Notes: a model not told the origin generated them from the letters alone. Positions 7,915-16,808 are shown, counted from the stretch's first letter. The stretch: DNA of 62,563 nt from an uncultured Bacteroidia bacterium (GCA_905478335.1 CAJQIC010000014.1:1-62563); one strand, 5' to 3'. Numbers and translations: made by a program.

Positions 7915-9257
7915 TATATACCGGTGTAATTAAATGGAGTTATTTCTTTCATCTCAGTTTTGATCGATTCGTCGATTTCTAATGTGTCGATAAACGCGTG
8001 CATACTTGACTGATTAATCACGTCGTTTGTTCGTGTCAGCCCCTTTAACGTTTCGTATGGATTTGGATAACCTTCTCGACGCAAAATTGTTTGAATGGCC
8101 TCGGCCACAACGGCCCAGTTGTTTTCTAAGTCGGCCTTTATTTTGTCTTCATTCAACAATAACTTTCCTACTCCTTTTAAAATCGATTGAAAGGCAATCA
8201 TCATATGACTCAATGGTACGCCAACGTTTCGTAACACGGTAGAGTCCGTTAAATCGCGCTGTAATCTACTGATTGGTAGTTTTTCGCTTAAGTGATTTAA
8301 CGTGGCATTGGCAAAACCTAAATTCCCTTCTGCGTTTTCAAAATCAATCGGATTTACTTTATGCGGCATGGCAGATGAACCCACTTCGTTTTTAGCAATT
8401 TTTTGCTTGAAATAATCCATGCTTATATACGTCCATATATCGCGACAAAAATCAATCAAGATGACATTGATGCGTCGCATGCAATCAAATTTTGCTGCTA
8501 AGTTGTCGTAATGTTCAATCTGTGTGGTTGGCGCAGATCGCTGCAAACCCAATGATTCAACAAACGCATCGCCAAAGTCAGACCAGCTTAACTCTGGATA
8601 CGCCAATGCGTGTGCGTTAAAGTTACCTGTAGCACCACCAAATTTGGCAGGCCATTTAATCAAGTTGAGTTGGTCGAGTTGTTCTTGTATCCTTGCCACA
8701 AAAACATAAAATTCTTTGCCCAGTCTTGTTGGTGATGCGGGCTGACCATGCGTCCGAGCCAATAACGAAATGTCTTTGTATTCGTCAGCTTTAGTGGCTA
8801 TGATGTCCACCACTTGTTGCATCATCGGTAACACCACTTCATCGGTACTCACTTTGAGTGAATACGGAATAGAGGTATTGTTGATGTCTTGAGAGGTTAA
8901 TCCGAAATGGACAAACTCTTTGATGTCTGACAAACCGATCGCATCTAACTTTTCTTTAACAAAATATTCTACCGCCTTTACATCATGGTTGGTCACTTTT
9001 TCGGTGTCCTTAATGTGTTGGGCATCTGATTCAGAAAAATCAGTAACAACTTTCCGTAAGTCAGCAATGGTAGATTTATTTAACAAGGGCTGAAGCTTCG
9101 CAATGCCCGTACGACCCATGGCAATGAGGTACTCCACCTCAACCATTACTCGGTATTTGATTAGACCAAATTCTGAGAGATGAGGGGCTAAATCTTGTGT
9201 TTTAGACCTGTAACGTCCGTCTATTGGACTTATGGCGTTTAAGCTGCTTAATGGCAT
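7914..9257 (-). CDS. purB: Adenylosuccinate lyase
   Basis: This 447-residue enzyme cleaves adenylosuccinate to AMP and SAICAR to AICAR in purine synthesis. It begins with SPIDGRYRSKTQDLAPHLSE, the PurB start. The fumarase/aspartase superfamily signature appears as GSSAMPHKVNPIDFENAEGN at about residues 290-310, and LARTHGQPASPT carries the catalytic histidine region. Length is close to E. coli PurB (456). A TAAATTTG -7 box at 9275-9282 lies 17 nt upstream of the ATG. It heads a three-gene operon. Confidence 0.95.
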   Translation of the reverse strand: MPLSSLNAISPIDGRYRSKTQDLAPHLSEFGLIKYRVMVEVEYLIAMGRTGIAKLQPLLNKSTIADLRKVVTDFSESDAQHIKDTEKVTNHDVKAVEYFVKEKLDAIGLSDIKEFVHFGLTSQDINNTSIPYSLKVSTDEVVLPMMQQVVDIIATKADEYKDISLLARTHGQPASPTRLGKEFYVFVARIQEQLDQLNLIKWPAKFGGATGNFNAHALAYPELSWSDFGDAFVESLGLQRSAPTTQIEHYDNLAAKFDCMRRINVILIDFCRDIWTYISMDYFKQKIAKNEVGSSAMPHKVNPIDFENAEGNLGFANATLNHLSEKLPISRLQRDLTDSTVLRNVGVPLSHMMIAFQSILKGVGKLLLNEDKIKADLENNWAVVAEAIQTILRREGYPNPYETLKGLTRTNDVINQSSMHAFIDTLEIDESIKTEMKEITPFNYTGI

Positions 9258-9315
9258 AGGGTGTTTCTGTGGTGCAAATTTAATGTTTAGCGTATTTATT
9301 TTGTTTTATTTCTTC

Positions 9316-9808
9316 TTAAGGGTTGCCACTCCTATAACCCGGCTTTTAATTTTACTTTGTTCTTTATAAGAGCTTTTTCTTCCATTAGGCTTATCAGCCT
9401 ATAACCGATTTTCATTTTTGAGACCAAAAACGAAACAAACGTGTCTGACCGCCGGCGGAAAGTCTTTCCAAAAATATGCTCCCCAACACAGGCCAGCGCG
9501 TCCCCCGCATTTTTGGTGGGCCAACACGCATTGATTTATGCACGATTTACGATGATCATTGGATTTTTAATTTTTAAATTTCAATTCTCAATTCTCAATT
9601 CTCAATTATCAACTAAAGAGATTCTTCGCGCACTCCTACCGTCGTTTACTCTGAATGACGACCATAGGTAAATCTACAACCTGACAAGTTCCAACGTTTT
9701 CAATTTTCAATTTTCAACTATCAACTATCAACTATCAACTCTCAACTATCAACTCTCAACTATCAACTATCAACTATCAATTCTCAACTATCAACTACCA
9801 ATCGTCAT
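9316..9808 (+). repeat. Composite intergenic repeat, copy A
   Basis: This 500-bp gap between purB and the endonuclease gene holds an ordered set of repeat modules. They are a degenerate hairpin (9318-9333), a second hairpin AGGCTTATCAGCCT (9387-9400), an AT block ending in ACGAAACAAA (about 9412-9439), an inserted 20-nt module with CCGCCGGCGG (9440-9459), a GC-rich middle shared in reverse with copy B (about 9467-9522), a TTTACGATGATCATTG block, and two heptamer arrays (9581-9614 and 9700-9808). The short ORF readable across it is not credible as a gene. Confidence 0.8.
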
Positions 9809-9814
9809 TTCCCC

Positions 9815-9822
9815 TATTTTTG
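9815..9822 (+). promoter_or_regulatory. -7 box TATTTTTG for the endonuclease gene
   Basis: An exact TAnnTTTG match lies 4 nt before the GTG start at 9827 and about 7 nt after the end of a heptamer array. The mRNA would be leaderless and start with GTG. Confidence 0.6.
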
Positions 9823-9826
9823 CTCC

Positions 9827-11374
9827 GTGAACAAAATACGACTAAGCCTACTCACTTTGCTGCTTCCGTTTTTCAGTTTCAGCCAAATAACCATTTCGAA
9901 CGGTACACTCACTTTTCCTAAAACGGAATACAACCAAGTGGCGGATCAGCTACTGAATATTGTAAACGATTATGATGTAGCGGTCAACGTAACCATCCGA
10001 TCACATAATAAGGATTTTTACGTCGATGATTCCATCGTTGAAGTAAAAGCCAATTCACGGTCGGCTGTAACGGTTCATTTTAAGCCTACCCATAACATCA
10101 CCTATAACTCAGAAATTGTTGTCGTATCGGCGACAAAAACAGGTTCGATTGCTGTTGATGTGCGTGGTGTCGGTCAATATTCTGCGTATTACAGCAGCAC
10201 CTTCGATTTATCTGAAGAGGATTTAAAAAAGGAATTAAAAACCATCGTTTCTAGTGGTTATAAAAACTTGGGATACACTGGCGCTCGTGATGCGATGTAC
10301 GGTTCTATCGACAACAAAAGTGGTAAAGTAGAGTGCGTGTATACTGGTCGTCAGGCAACGTTTAATTCGCGATCTGGGGCAAACAGCAACAGCTTTAATT
10401 GCGAGCATACGTGGCCACAAAGCTTGTTTAATAAAAATGAGCCAGAACGCGCAGATATTCATCATTTGTTTCCAACCGATGTGAATTCCAATAGCAGACG
10501 AGGCAGCTACCCATTTGGTGTGGTATCCAGTGCTTCATGGTCCGAAGGCGGTTCAAAACAAGGGGGCGGAAAGTTCGAACCGCGCGATGCACACAAAGGC
10601 GATTGCGCAAGAGCGATGTTCTATTTCGCTATCCGTTATCAGAATTATTCTTCTTTTCTAAACAGTCAAGAAAACATCCTGCGCACCTGGGCAACTGCAC
10701 ATCCACCAACACAATTGTCTATAGATCGCAACAACGCCATCTTTAGTTATCAAAAAAATAGAAACCCATTTACAGATTATCCTGAGTTTATGGAACGCAT
10801 AACGTCCATTAGCTCAAACTCTAGTGCGTCAACCCTACATGCAGTTGTGTCTTCGGTGCCTGCTATTACCATTTCATCTTTAAGTACCGCAGCACAATTT
10901 GACTATAATTTGGTGCTGACCAATACAGGAAACCAACGTGAGCTTTTTACTGGCTTTGGTAATGGAGATGCCAATGTTACTTTTCCTAAAACAGCGTTTG
11001 AAATTGCTCCAGGAGAATCACATACCTTAAAAGTATCCATTACGCCGAGCAAAACGGCTATTAACGATGAAATACAATTGACATCGAGCGATGTAACACT
11101 CAAAATTCCGGTAATGATTACCGGGTTGTCTGCCATCAAAGAAATTAGTCGGTCAAAAATGGTTGTTAGTCTATACCCTGAAGTACTGCGCGTGTCTGGC
11201 GTTGCAGGTTCTGCTTTGACCCTGTACGACTCAAAGGGTAAGATTGTGTACTTCAACGAAATTCAATCCGATTTTACCGAAATAGAGACCTCTAGTTTAG
11301 CCAGTGGACTTTACTTCGTGGAAGCGATTGGAGGTAGTCTTGTGCCGCAGGTACAAAAGGTGCTGATTCCGTAA
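9827..11374 (+). CDS. Secreted endonuclease I family nuclease with T9SS sorting tail
   Basis: The 515-residue protein has a signal peptide (LLLPFFSFSQ). Residues about 20-115 form a beta-sandwich resembling the Ig-like domains of secreted Bacteroidota proteins. Residues about 120-330 are the endonuclease I (Bsn/EndA) domain with the catalytic NCEHTWPQS and DIHHLFPTD motifs, a His-metal active site that cuts DNA non-specifically. A second sandwich follows. The last 75 residues end in LASGLYFVEAIGG and a short strand, typical of the type A T9SS sorting signal. It is probably released or surface-anchored for degrading extracellular DNA. The start codon is GTG, fixed by the adjacent -7 box. Confidence 0.88.
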   Translation: MNKIRLSLLTLLLPFFSFSQITISNGTLTFPKTEYNQVADQLLNIVNDYDVAVNVTIRSHNKDFYVDDSIVEVKANSRSAVTVHFKPTHNITYNSEIVVVSATKTGSIAVDVRGVGQYSAYYSSTFDLSEEDLKKELKTIVSSGYKNLGYTGARDAMYGSIDNKSGKVECVYTGRQATFNSRSGANSNSFNCEHTWPQSLFNKNEPERADIHHLFPTDVNSNSRRGSYPFGVVSSASWSEGGSKQGGGKFEPRDAHKGDCARAMFYFAIRYQNYSSFLNSQENILRTWATAHPPTQLSIDRNNAIFSYQKNRNPFTDYPEFMERITSISSNSSASTLHAVVSSVPAITISSLSTAAQFDYNLVLTNTGNQRELFTGFGNGDANVTFPKTAFEIAPGESHTLKVSITPSKTAINDEIQLTSSDVTLKIPVMITGLSAIKEISRSKMVVSLYPEVLRVSGVAGSALTLYDSKGKIVYFNEIQSDFTEIETSSLASGLYFVEAIGGSLVPQVQKVLIP

Positions 11375-11404
11375 TCGCGGACCCAGAATTTAAAATTTTT
11401 ACAC

Positions 11405-13159
11405 ATGAAGCAATTTTTGAAGTACGTATTGGCTACCATCACGGGTATCTTCCTTTTAATGTTTATCTTTTTTATTGTTTTCGCCAGCATGGTTGCGAGT
11501 TCGTCAAAAAAGCAAACGGTTAAGGTCGAAGACAATTCGGTTTTACACTTAAAACTAAATTATCAAATCTTTGATAAACCACAGAATAACCCAATTGACG
11601 CTTTCGCGGCCTCTTTAACCGGCGACATGAATAAGCCAGTTGGCCTATACGACATCGTGAACAGTATCGAGCATGCTAAAACCGATGACGACATTAAAGG
11701 AATATTTCTAGATGTAAGTGTTTTAGGTGCAGGCTATGGTAAGCTAAGTGAGATACGTGCAGCAATAGAAGATTTTAAGTCGGAAGGGAAGTTTGTATAT
11801 GCCTATAGTGAAATGTTGTACAACCAGTCATATTACTTTGCTTCGGTGGCTGATTCTGTACTGTTAAATCCAAGTGGAACCATGTTGTTCAACGGGATGG
11901 CGGCAGACATTACTTTCATGAAAGAAACCTTGGCTAAAATGGGTGTAGAAATGCAGGTGGTTAAGCGAGGTAAATTTAAAGGTGCCGTTGAGCCATTTGT
12001 TCTTGATAAACTGAGCCCAGAGAATCGCAAACAAATAACAGAATATGTAGAGTCTATTTATGGCGATTTAATTGCCAAAATAAGTGCCTCAAGAGGAATT
12101 GATGGCGATGAGTTACGTGCGATTGCAGATGATGTACGTGTAAAAACATCAACAGACGCGGTAACGCATAAATTGGTAGATCAATTGGCGTATAGAGACC
12201 AAGTGATGGAAATGATAAAGTCAGCAACTGGAGACGACGAGGTTAATCTAATCACCTTACCTAAATACAACAACGTTGTAAACCCAATGGGTAAGAAAAA
12301 GTCTGGCAAAAAGATTGCCGTTGTCTATGCCGATGGTTCAATCGTTTCTGGTAACGGACAAAGCAATGAGATAGGTTCTGACAAGTTTGCAAAAGCGTTG
12401 AAACAAGCAAGAGAAGATGACGACGTTAAAGCCGTTGTTTTGAGAATAAACAGTGGGGGAGGAAGTGCCCTAGCCAGCGACGTTATTTGGAGAGAAACAC
12501 AATTATTAAAAACAAAGAAACCATTAATCGTTTCTATGGGCGACGTAGCTGCCAGTGGTGGATATTACATCGCGTGTTTAGGCGATACAATTATGGCTAT
12601 GCCAAATACCATTACAGGTTCTATTGGGGTATTTGGGTTATATCCAAACGCAGAGAAACTGTTTGACAAGGTTGGTCTTCATTCAGAAATCGTTAAAACG
12701 TCTGAGATGGCTGATTTTGGAAGCATTGACAGACCGTTGAACGCCAAAGAACTTGACTTCTTAGACGCCATGATTGGTCAGATTTACGACCAATTCTTGA
12801 ATCGTGTAGAAACGGGTAGATCTTTAGATAGAGCACACCTTGATACCATTGCAGAAGGTCGTGTTTGGACCGGTACGTATGCCAAAGAATTAGGCTTGGT
12901 AGATGCTTTTGGTGGATTACATGATGCCATTGATGTTGCAGCAAGCAAGGCAGGGTTGGATGACTACAAAGTAGCGTCGTACCCAAAATCAGACAATCCT
13001 TTTGAAGCGATATTTGCAGAATTAGGTACGGCGTCTATCAAGGACAGATTGGTTAAACAAGAGTTAGGTGCATACTACCCAATTTACAACAAGCTACAGC
13101 GCTTGAAAAACCTTTCAGGCATTCAGATGATTATGCCGATTGAGGTGGAGTTGAGATAA
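11405..13159 (+). CDS. sppA: Signal peptide peptidase SppA, long (67K) type
   Basis: This 584-residue protein has one N-terminal membrane helix (about 8-32) and two tandem SppA domains facing the periplasm. It degrades cleaved signal peptides. The catalytic dyad is visible: Lys192 in GKFKGAVEPF in the first half and Ser384 in GDVAASGGYYIA in the second half. The other family blocks, INSGGGSALASD and GSIGVFG, are present. Length agrees with the bacterial long form. It begins 30 bp after the nuclease gene on the same strand and no terminator is seen between them. Confidence 0.95.
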   Translation: MKQFLKYVLATITGIFLLMFIFFIVFASMVASSSKKQTVKVEDNSVLHLKLNYQIFDKPQNNPIDAFAASLTGDMNKPVGLYDIVNSIEHAKTDDDIKGIFLDVSVLGAGYGKLSEIRAAIEDFKSEGKFVYAYSEMLYNQSYYFASVADSVLLNPSGTMLFNGMAADITFMKETLAKMGVEMQVVKRGKFKGAVEPFVLDKLSPENRKQITEYVESIYGDLIAKISASRGIDGDELRAIADDVRVKTSTDAVTHKLVDQLAYRDQVMEMIKSATGDDEVNLITLPKYNNVVNPMGKKKSGKKIAVVYADGSIVSGNGQSNEIGSDKFAKALKQAREDDDVKAVVLRINSGGGSALASDVIWRETQLLKTKKPLIVSMGDVAASGGYYIACLGDTIMAMPNTITGSIGVFGLYPNAEKLFDKVGLHSEIVKTSEMADFGSIDRPLNAKELDFLDAMIGQIYDQFLNRVETGRSLDRAHLDTIAEGRVWTGTYAKELGLVDAFGGLHDAIDVAASKAGLDDYKVASYPKSDNPFEAIFAELGTASIKDRLVKQELGAYYPIYNKLQRLKNLSGIQMIMPIEVELR

Positions 13160-13173
13160 TGGGCATTTTGGTG

Positions 13174-13838
13174 ATTAGGGGTTGCCACCCCTAACCCGGC
13201 TTTCATTTTATATTTGATGAATCTTGGCTTAGGGCTTCCGCCCTATAACTGGATTTCATTTGTTGCTTGCTTAGGGGTTAGCACCCCTATAACCCGCTTT
13301 TCATTTTTTTCTTGATAAAAAAACGAAACAAAAAAATCAAGACTTCTGAATTTTTCCTTGAACTCTACGAAAGGCTTTTCTTTCCCTCAGCCAAAGCCGC
13401 TGCGCTTTCCTGCCTGCTTAGCGCAAGGCCTGCACACAAAAGCCTTCCTCGTTTTCTACAGAAAACTTCAAAGGTCATATTAAACCATGCACGGGTTAAT
13501 GAGGGGTGGCCCACCAAAAATGCGGGGGACGCGCTGGCCGGTGTGTTAGGGAGCATATTTTTGGGAAGCGTTTTTGACTACTTTTTGCGCTCAAAAAGTT
13601 GGATTGGTTATAGGCTGATAAGCCTAATCGAAGAACAGAAGGCTGATAAGCCCAATGGACGAAAGTTCGACAGCGAAAGCCTAATCGAAGAACAGAATGC
13701 TGATAAGCCTAATGGACGAAGGGTCAATGGCTGATAAGCCTAAGCGACGATAATTATCAGCTCTCAACTATCAATTATCAACTCTCAGCTATCAGATATC
13801 AATTATCAATTATCAGCTATCAGCTATCAACTATCCTC
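13174..13838 (+). repeat. Composite intergenic repeat, copy B (head-to-head)
   Basis: This gap of about 720 bp between sppA and the M28 gene starts with three hairpins with different stems (13177-13192, 13231-13244, 13273-13288). It continues with ACGAAACAAA, then a GC-rich middle that is nearly identical to copy D (about 13335-13470). After that comes the reverse complement of the copy A middle (about 13505-13570), then a tandem of GGCTGATAAGCC hairpin units (13612-13748), and a heptamer array (13753-13836). The 140-codon ORF through it (13312-13734) is a by-product of the repeat and is not called as a gene. Confidence 0.8.
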
Positions 13839-13864
13839 TGTCAAACCGTATCAAAGATTCATCG

Positions 13865-13872
13865 TATCTTTG
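13865..13872 (+). promoter_or_regulatory. -7 box TATCTTTG for the M28 peptidase gene
   Basis: An exact TAnnTTTG match lies 6 nt before the ATG at 13879 and follows the heptamer array by about 28 bp. Confidence 0.6.
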
Positions 13873-13878
13873 GTTTCA

Positions 13879-15396
13879 ATGAAAAAACACCTTTTACTAC
13901 TTTTAACCCATTGTTTGTTTTTATCTGCATTTAGCCAAACGACCCAGTCACTGGTAAAAGAAGTAAGCCTAGACTCATTAGTTAAAACAGTTCGTGAATT
14001 TTCAGGAGAAGACTCTGCAACATTTAATGATACAACGGTGCGCATCGTGCATCGCGTTAGCAGGAAAAATAACAACCTAGCGGCGGACTATTTAGTCCAT
14101 AGGTTAGAGGCGTACGGACTTCAAGTCGAAACCATAGATTACCGCAGTGGCGGTAGAAATGTGATTGGGACCATGTTGGGTAAAACAAATCCTGATAGCA
14201 TCGTCATTATCAGCGCGCATTATGATGCCGTAGCCAACTATTGTGCCGACGACAATGCCAGTGGAAGTGCAACCGTTTTAGAAGCTGCACGCATCATGAC
14301 GCCATATTGTTTTCACAATACCATAAAATTTGTTTTTTGGGATGAAGAGGAACGTGGATTGATTGGGAGCAGATATTACGCGGATACTGCAAACGCGCGT
14401 GGCGATCGGATTATGGCTGTTTTAAATATGGATATGATGGCTTATGATGGCAATAGCGACAAGGTGTTCGACATTCATACCAATTCCAACCCAGAGAATC
14501 GGCGCTTAAAAGACACCATTTTGTCTTTACTCGATACGTTACAAATCGATTTGATTCCCAAGGTAATTAACCCAGGAACTACGCGCAGCGACCATGCGTC
14601 ATTTTGGAGGCATCGTTATCCAGCGGTGTTTTGCGGCGAGTCTTTTATCGGCGGAGATCCCAACCCAGCCTACCACACTTCCAAAGATCGAATTGGTTTG
14701 TTTGATATGGAGTATTACCACAAACTGGCAAAACTGGCCATTGGGCTTACCATCGAAATGACAGGTGCGATAAAAACTGTTGTTGAACACGATACCATTT
14801 CAGCATGTTTCGAATATGCCTATCGAGACACCGTTTTTAAAGAATCAACTGTTTATCGTGATCACCTCATCAGCTCGATAGGGTGTGATAGTGTGTATGA
14901 AATGGATTTAACCATAACGACTATCAACGATTCCATCAAGAGAAATGCCATTGGACTTAACGCGCTTGACACGGCATCAACGTATCAGTGGGTGCGTTGT
15001 ATTGGTAATTCTCGAATTCCGATGTACAATCAAAATAAGAAAGCGTTTCGTGTACCGCTTGACGATTTCTATGCCGTCATTCTTAACAACCAAGGTTGTA
15101 CAGATACGTCGGACTGCGTGTTGGTAACCCTTACCGACATAGAAAAACTACACCTAGCAGTGGCTAAATTGTATCCAAATCCAACCTCAGATTTTGTGAC
15201 GATTGAACTGTTCGACGTTGTCGATGAAGCAACCATTTATGTGCGCAACTCAACCAATCAATTGGTTGTTCAAACACACTGCTATAATCAAAAAGTGAAC
15301 CAGGTAGAACTACCAGGTGCTGACGGAATCTATTTTATCCAGGTTGTGACCTCCATGGGTGCATCAACCTATAGAGTAATTAAAAAGGCTGATTAA
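13879..15396 (+). CDS. Secreted M28 family metallopeptidase with T9SS tail
   Basis: The 505-residue protein has a signal peptide (LLLTHCLFLSAFSQ). Residues about 60-300 form a di-zinc M28 aminopeptidase domain. Ligands are visible as His114 in ISAHYDAV, Asp124/Asp125 in DDNASGSA, Glu156/Glu157 in WDEEERGLIGS, an Asp in NMDMMAYDG, and a His in SDHASFW. A C-terminal region with several cysteines follows. The last 75 residues, from LYPNPTSDFVTIELFD to the end, are the type A T9SS sorting domain. It is likely a surface or secreted aminopeptidase. Start at 13879 rather than the TTG nine bases upstream, which lies inside the -7 box. Confidence 0.9.
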   Translation: MKKHLLLLLTHCLFLSAFSQTTQSLVKEVSLDSLVKTVREFSGEDSATFNDTTVRIVHRVSRKNNNLAADYLVHRLEAYGLQVETIDYRSGGRNVIGTMLGKTNPDSIVIISAHYDAVANYCADDNASGSATVLEAARIMTPYCFHNTIKFVFWDEEERGLIGSRYYADTANARGDRIMAVLNMDMMAYDGNSDKVFDIHTNSNPENRRLKDTILSLLDTLQIDLIPKVINPGTTRSDHASFWRHRYPAVFCGESFIGGDPNPAYHTSKDRIGLFDMEYYHKLAKLAIGLTIEMTGAIKTVVEHDTISACFEYAYRDTVFKESTVYRDHLISSIGCDSVYEMDLTITTINDSIKRNAIGLNALDTASTYQWVRCIGNSRIPMYNQNKKAFRVPLDDFYAVILNNQGCTDTSDCVLVTLTDIEKLHLAVAKLYPNPTSDFVTIELFDVVDEATIYVRNSTNQLVVQTHCYNQKVNQVELPGADGIYFIQVVTSMGASTYRVIKKAD

Positions 15397-15809
15397 CGGT
15401 CAAACGAAATGACGTTGTCGTAATACGGGGTGTCCGTTCTTTCTTCGTAGGTCATAATGAGCTTATTTGTTGATAGTTCATTTATTACGTAAGGTTCACC
15501 GTCCATAGACAAAGCATTATCATTGATGATTTGATAACTTAACGTGTCGAGGTCGCCATTTATGTTGGCGTACATTTTGTCGTCTGTTCTGAAATCAGCA
15601 TATCCACCAACTCCTATATCGATCGTGTCGGTACCGTCTGGTGTTGTTGTAGCACCCACATAGTTGTAGTCTATGATACTAACGATGTTCCATTTGTGCT
15701 GTAGTTTTTGTTTTGTGGTTAAAGGAGTGGGGTCTGGTGTTGTTTCCTCGTCTTTACAAGAAGTAAATGCAACAACAAATAATAGGGCGAAAGGGATAAT
15801 CTTTTTCAT
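15393..15809 (-). CDS. Small lipoprotein, lipocalin-like
   Basis: The 138-residue protein has a lipoprotein signal with the acylated cysteine at 18 (FVVAFTSC), a short acidic/proline linker, and a beta-rich domain beginning KQKLQHKWNIVSIID. This resembles the lipocalin-like (DUF4923/lipocalin_5-type) domains common in Bacteroidota, where W is followed by alternating strands. Function is unknown. Its stop codon overlaps that of the convergent M28 gene by 4 bp (TTAA shared), so there is no room for a terminator between them. Confidence 0.7.
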   Translation of the reverse strand: MKKIIPFALLFVVAFTSCKDEETTPDPTPLTTKQKLQHKWNIVSIIDYNYVGATTTPDGTDTIDIGVGGYADFRTDDKMYANINGDLDTLSYQIINDNALSMDGEPYVINELSTNKLIMTYEERTDTPYYDNVISFDR

Positions 15810-15887
15810 TCAAATTTTTCTAGGACGCAAGATATAGAAACCCATTCTATCCATAAAACATTTGTGAAATGTGACGACAATAAGTGA

Positions 15888-16259
15888 TTAATTGCCCTTG
15901 TTATATTTTATCTGCATGCTTCCAAGAAAGGCAATCCAAATGGCGACAACACCTATTATGATGTAGCCGGCTGACGAAAGATTGAATAGTTGGAACAGAA
16001 TAATCGCGGCACTTCCTATGACCCATAAAAGGTCTAAAGCACTGATCAATGTAACCAAAGAGTTGCGTTTGAGTTGCTTGACAGCAACGTAGTAAACGAT
16101 TAATGAAAATACCAACAAGTTAATGCCGATGGCAGGCAAGACGATTGTATTGTCGATGTTAAAAAGTGTGTTGATGTGGTCTGAAATAAAGACTAACGCC
16201 AATCCACTAAGCCCAGAGAAGGCACTGTTTATTAGTAGGTATTTCTTGAGTTCACGCAT
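15888..16259 (-). CDS. Small integral membrane protein, four helices
   Basis: This 123-residue protein is almost entirely hydrophobic and fits four membrane helices (about 7-26, 41-60, 67-88 and 94-114) joined by very short loops. Positive charges (KQLKRN, KKY) suggest the usual inside-positive topology. I do not recognise a family and see no catalytic motif. It lies downstream of the terminator closing the sigma-factor cluster, so it is probably transcribed separately. Confidence 0.65.
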   Translation of the reverse strand: MRELKKYLLINSAFSGLSGLALVFISDHINTLFNIDNTIVLPAIGINLLVFSLIVYYVAVKQLKRNSLVTLISALDLLWVIGSAAIILFQLFNLSSAGYIIIGVVAIWIAFLGSMQIKYNKGN

Positions 16260-16293
16260 AAACCAATTTCTAAGCTAATATACAATCAAAAAA

Positions 16294-16314
16294 AACGCAC
16301 CCGAAAGGTGCGTT
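16294..16314 (-). terminator. Rho-independent terminator
   Basis: AACGCACC pairs with GGTGCGTT around a CGAAA loop. Read on the minus strand it is followed directly by a run of six T. It sits 6 bp after the stop of the 47-residue gene and closes that cluster. Confidence 0.85.
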
Positions 16315-16320
16315 ATGTTT

Positions 16321-16464
16321 TTATTTGTCTTTAACCCATTCACAATGAGATTTGTGAACGTGCTTTCCATATTTATGGTGTTTCGCTTTAAATAAAGACA
16401 GTGCACTAAAGGTTGCAAAGGCCACTATGAATCCTAAGGCAATTAATGGTTTTTTTCGTTTCAT
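16321..16464 (-). CDS. 47-residue membrane peptide with His/Cys-rich tail
   Basis: This small gene encodes one membrane helix (IALGFIVAFATFSALSLF) preceded by MKRKK. The tail, KAKHHKYGKHVHKSHCEW, carries five histidines and one cysteine. The ATG lies 2 nt after the stop of the 89-residue membrane protein gene and a strong terminator follows, so it is the last gene of a transcription unit. The tail could bind a metal or heme, but that is inference from composition only. No family is recognised. Confidence 0.7.
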   Translation of the reverse strand: MKRKKPLIALGFIVAFATFSALSLFKAKHHKYGKHVHKSHCEWVKDK

Positions 16465-16466
16465 CA

Positions 16467-16736
16467 CTAGGCTTCTTTTGGTTCTGTGTAGTAATAACAA
16501 TGGTTGCGTCCAAAGTTGGTTTTGAAGTTTTCATACTCATCTGACTCCATGTTTCGCACGCGTTCAACGAAGGCTAATTTTCTGTTGTGCCAATGTTGAC
16601 GTTTCCATCTACCTCTGCCAGACAGTTTGAAAATAAGTGCTAAAATGGCTAGCACAATAAAGAATCGGAAAGCGACAAAGAAGAGTAGTCCAACTAATAA
16701 TCCGATTGCAATGGTTCTAAAAATGTTCTTAATCAT
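16467..16736 (-). CDS. Small membrane protein with FKT...C tail, sigma-factor associated
   Basis: The 89-residue protein has a hydrophobic N-terminal region (about 6-40, one long or two short helices), then a basic/His segment RGRWKRQHWHNRK and an acidic amphipathic helix RNMESDEYENFKTNFGRNHC. The last segment aligns with NMTDEEKENFKTEWKSRWDKC in the 111-residue protein next to the sigma factor, so the two look like paralogues. A composite repeat of about 500 bp separates them. It may act in the same sensing or regulatory unit as the sigma factor. No database family is asserted. Confidence 0.7.
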   Translation of the reverse strand: MIKNIFRTIAIGLLVGLLFFVAFRFFIVLAILALIFKLSGRGRWKRQHWHNRKLAFVERVRNMESDEYENFKTNFGRNHCYYYTEPKEA

Positions 16737-16808
16737 GTCTTTTTTTGTTTTCTATTAGTGTAGACGGATGAGTTGAAATATTACTTTAATTTTTTTTGTT
16801 TTTTTTTA

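Noticed and set aside
9700-9808. Heptamer arrays as CRISPR arrays
   Set aside because: Units are 7 bp without spacers, degenerate, and no cas genes are present.
13312-13734. 140-codon ORF in copy B, and similar ORFs at 9441-9671, 16796-17053 and 33280-33492
   Set aside because: All lie inside the composite repeats, have no promoter placed for them, share only repeat-derived words and show no protein family features.
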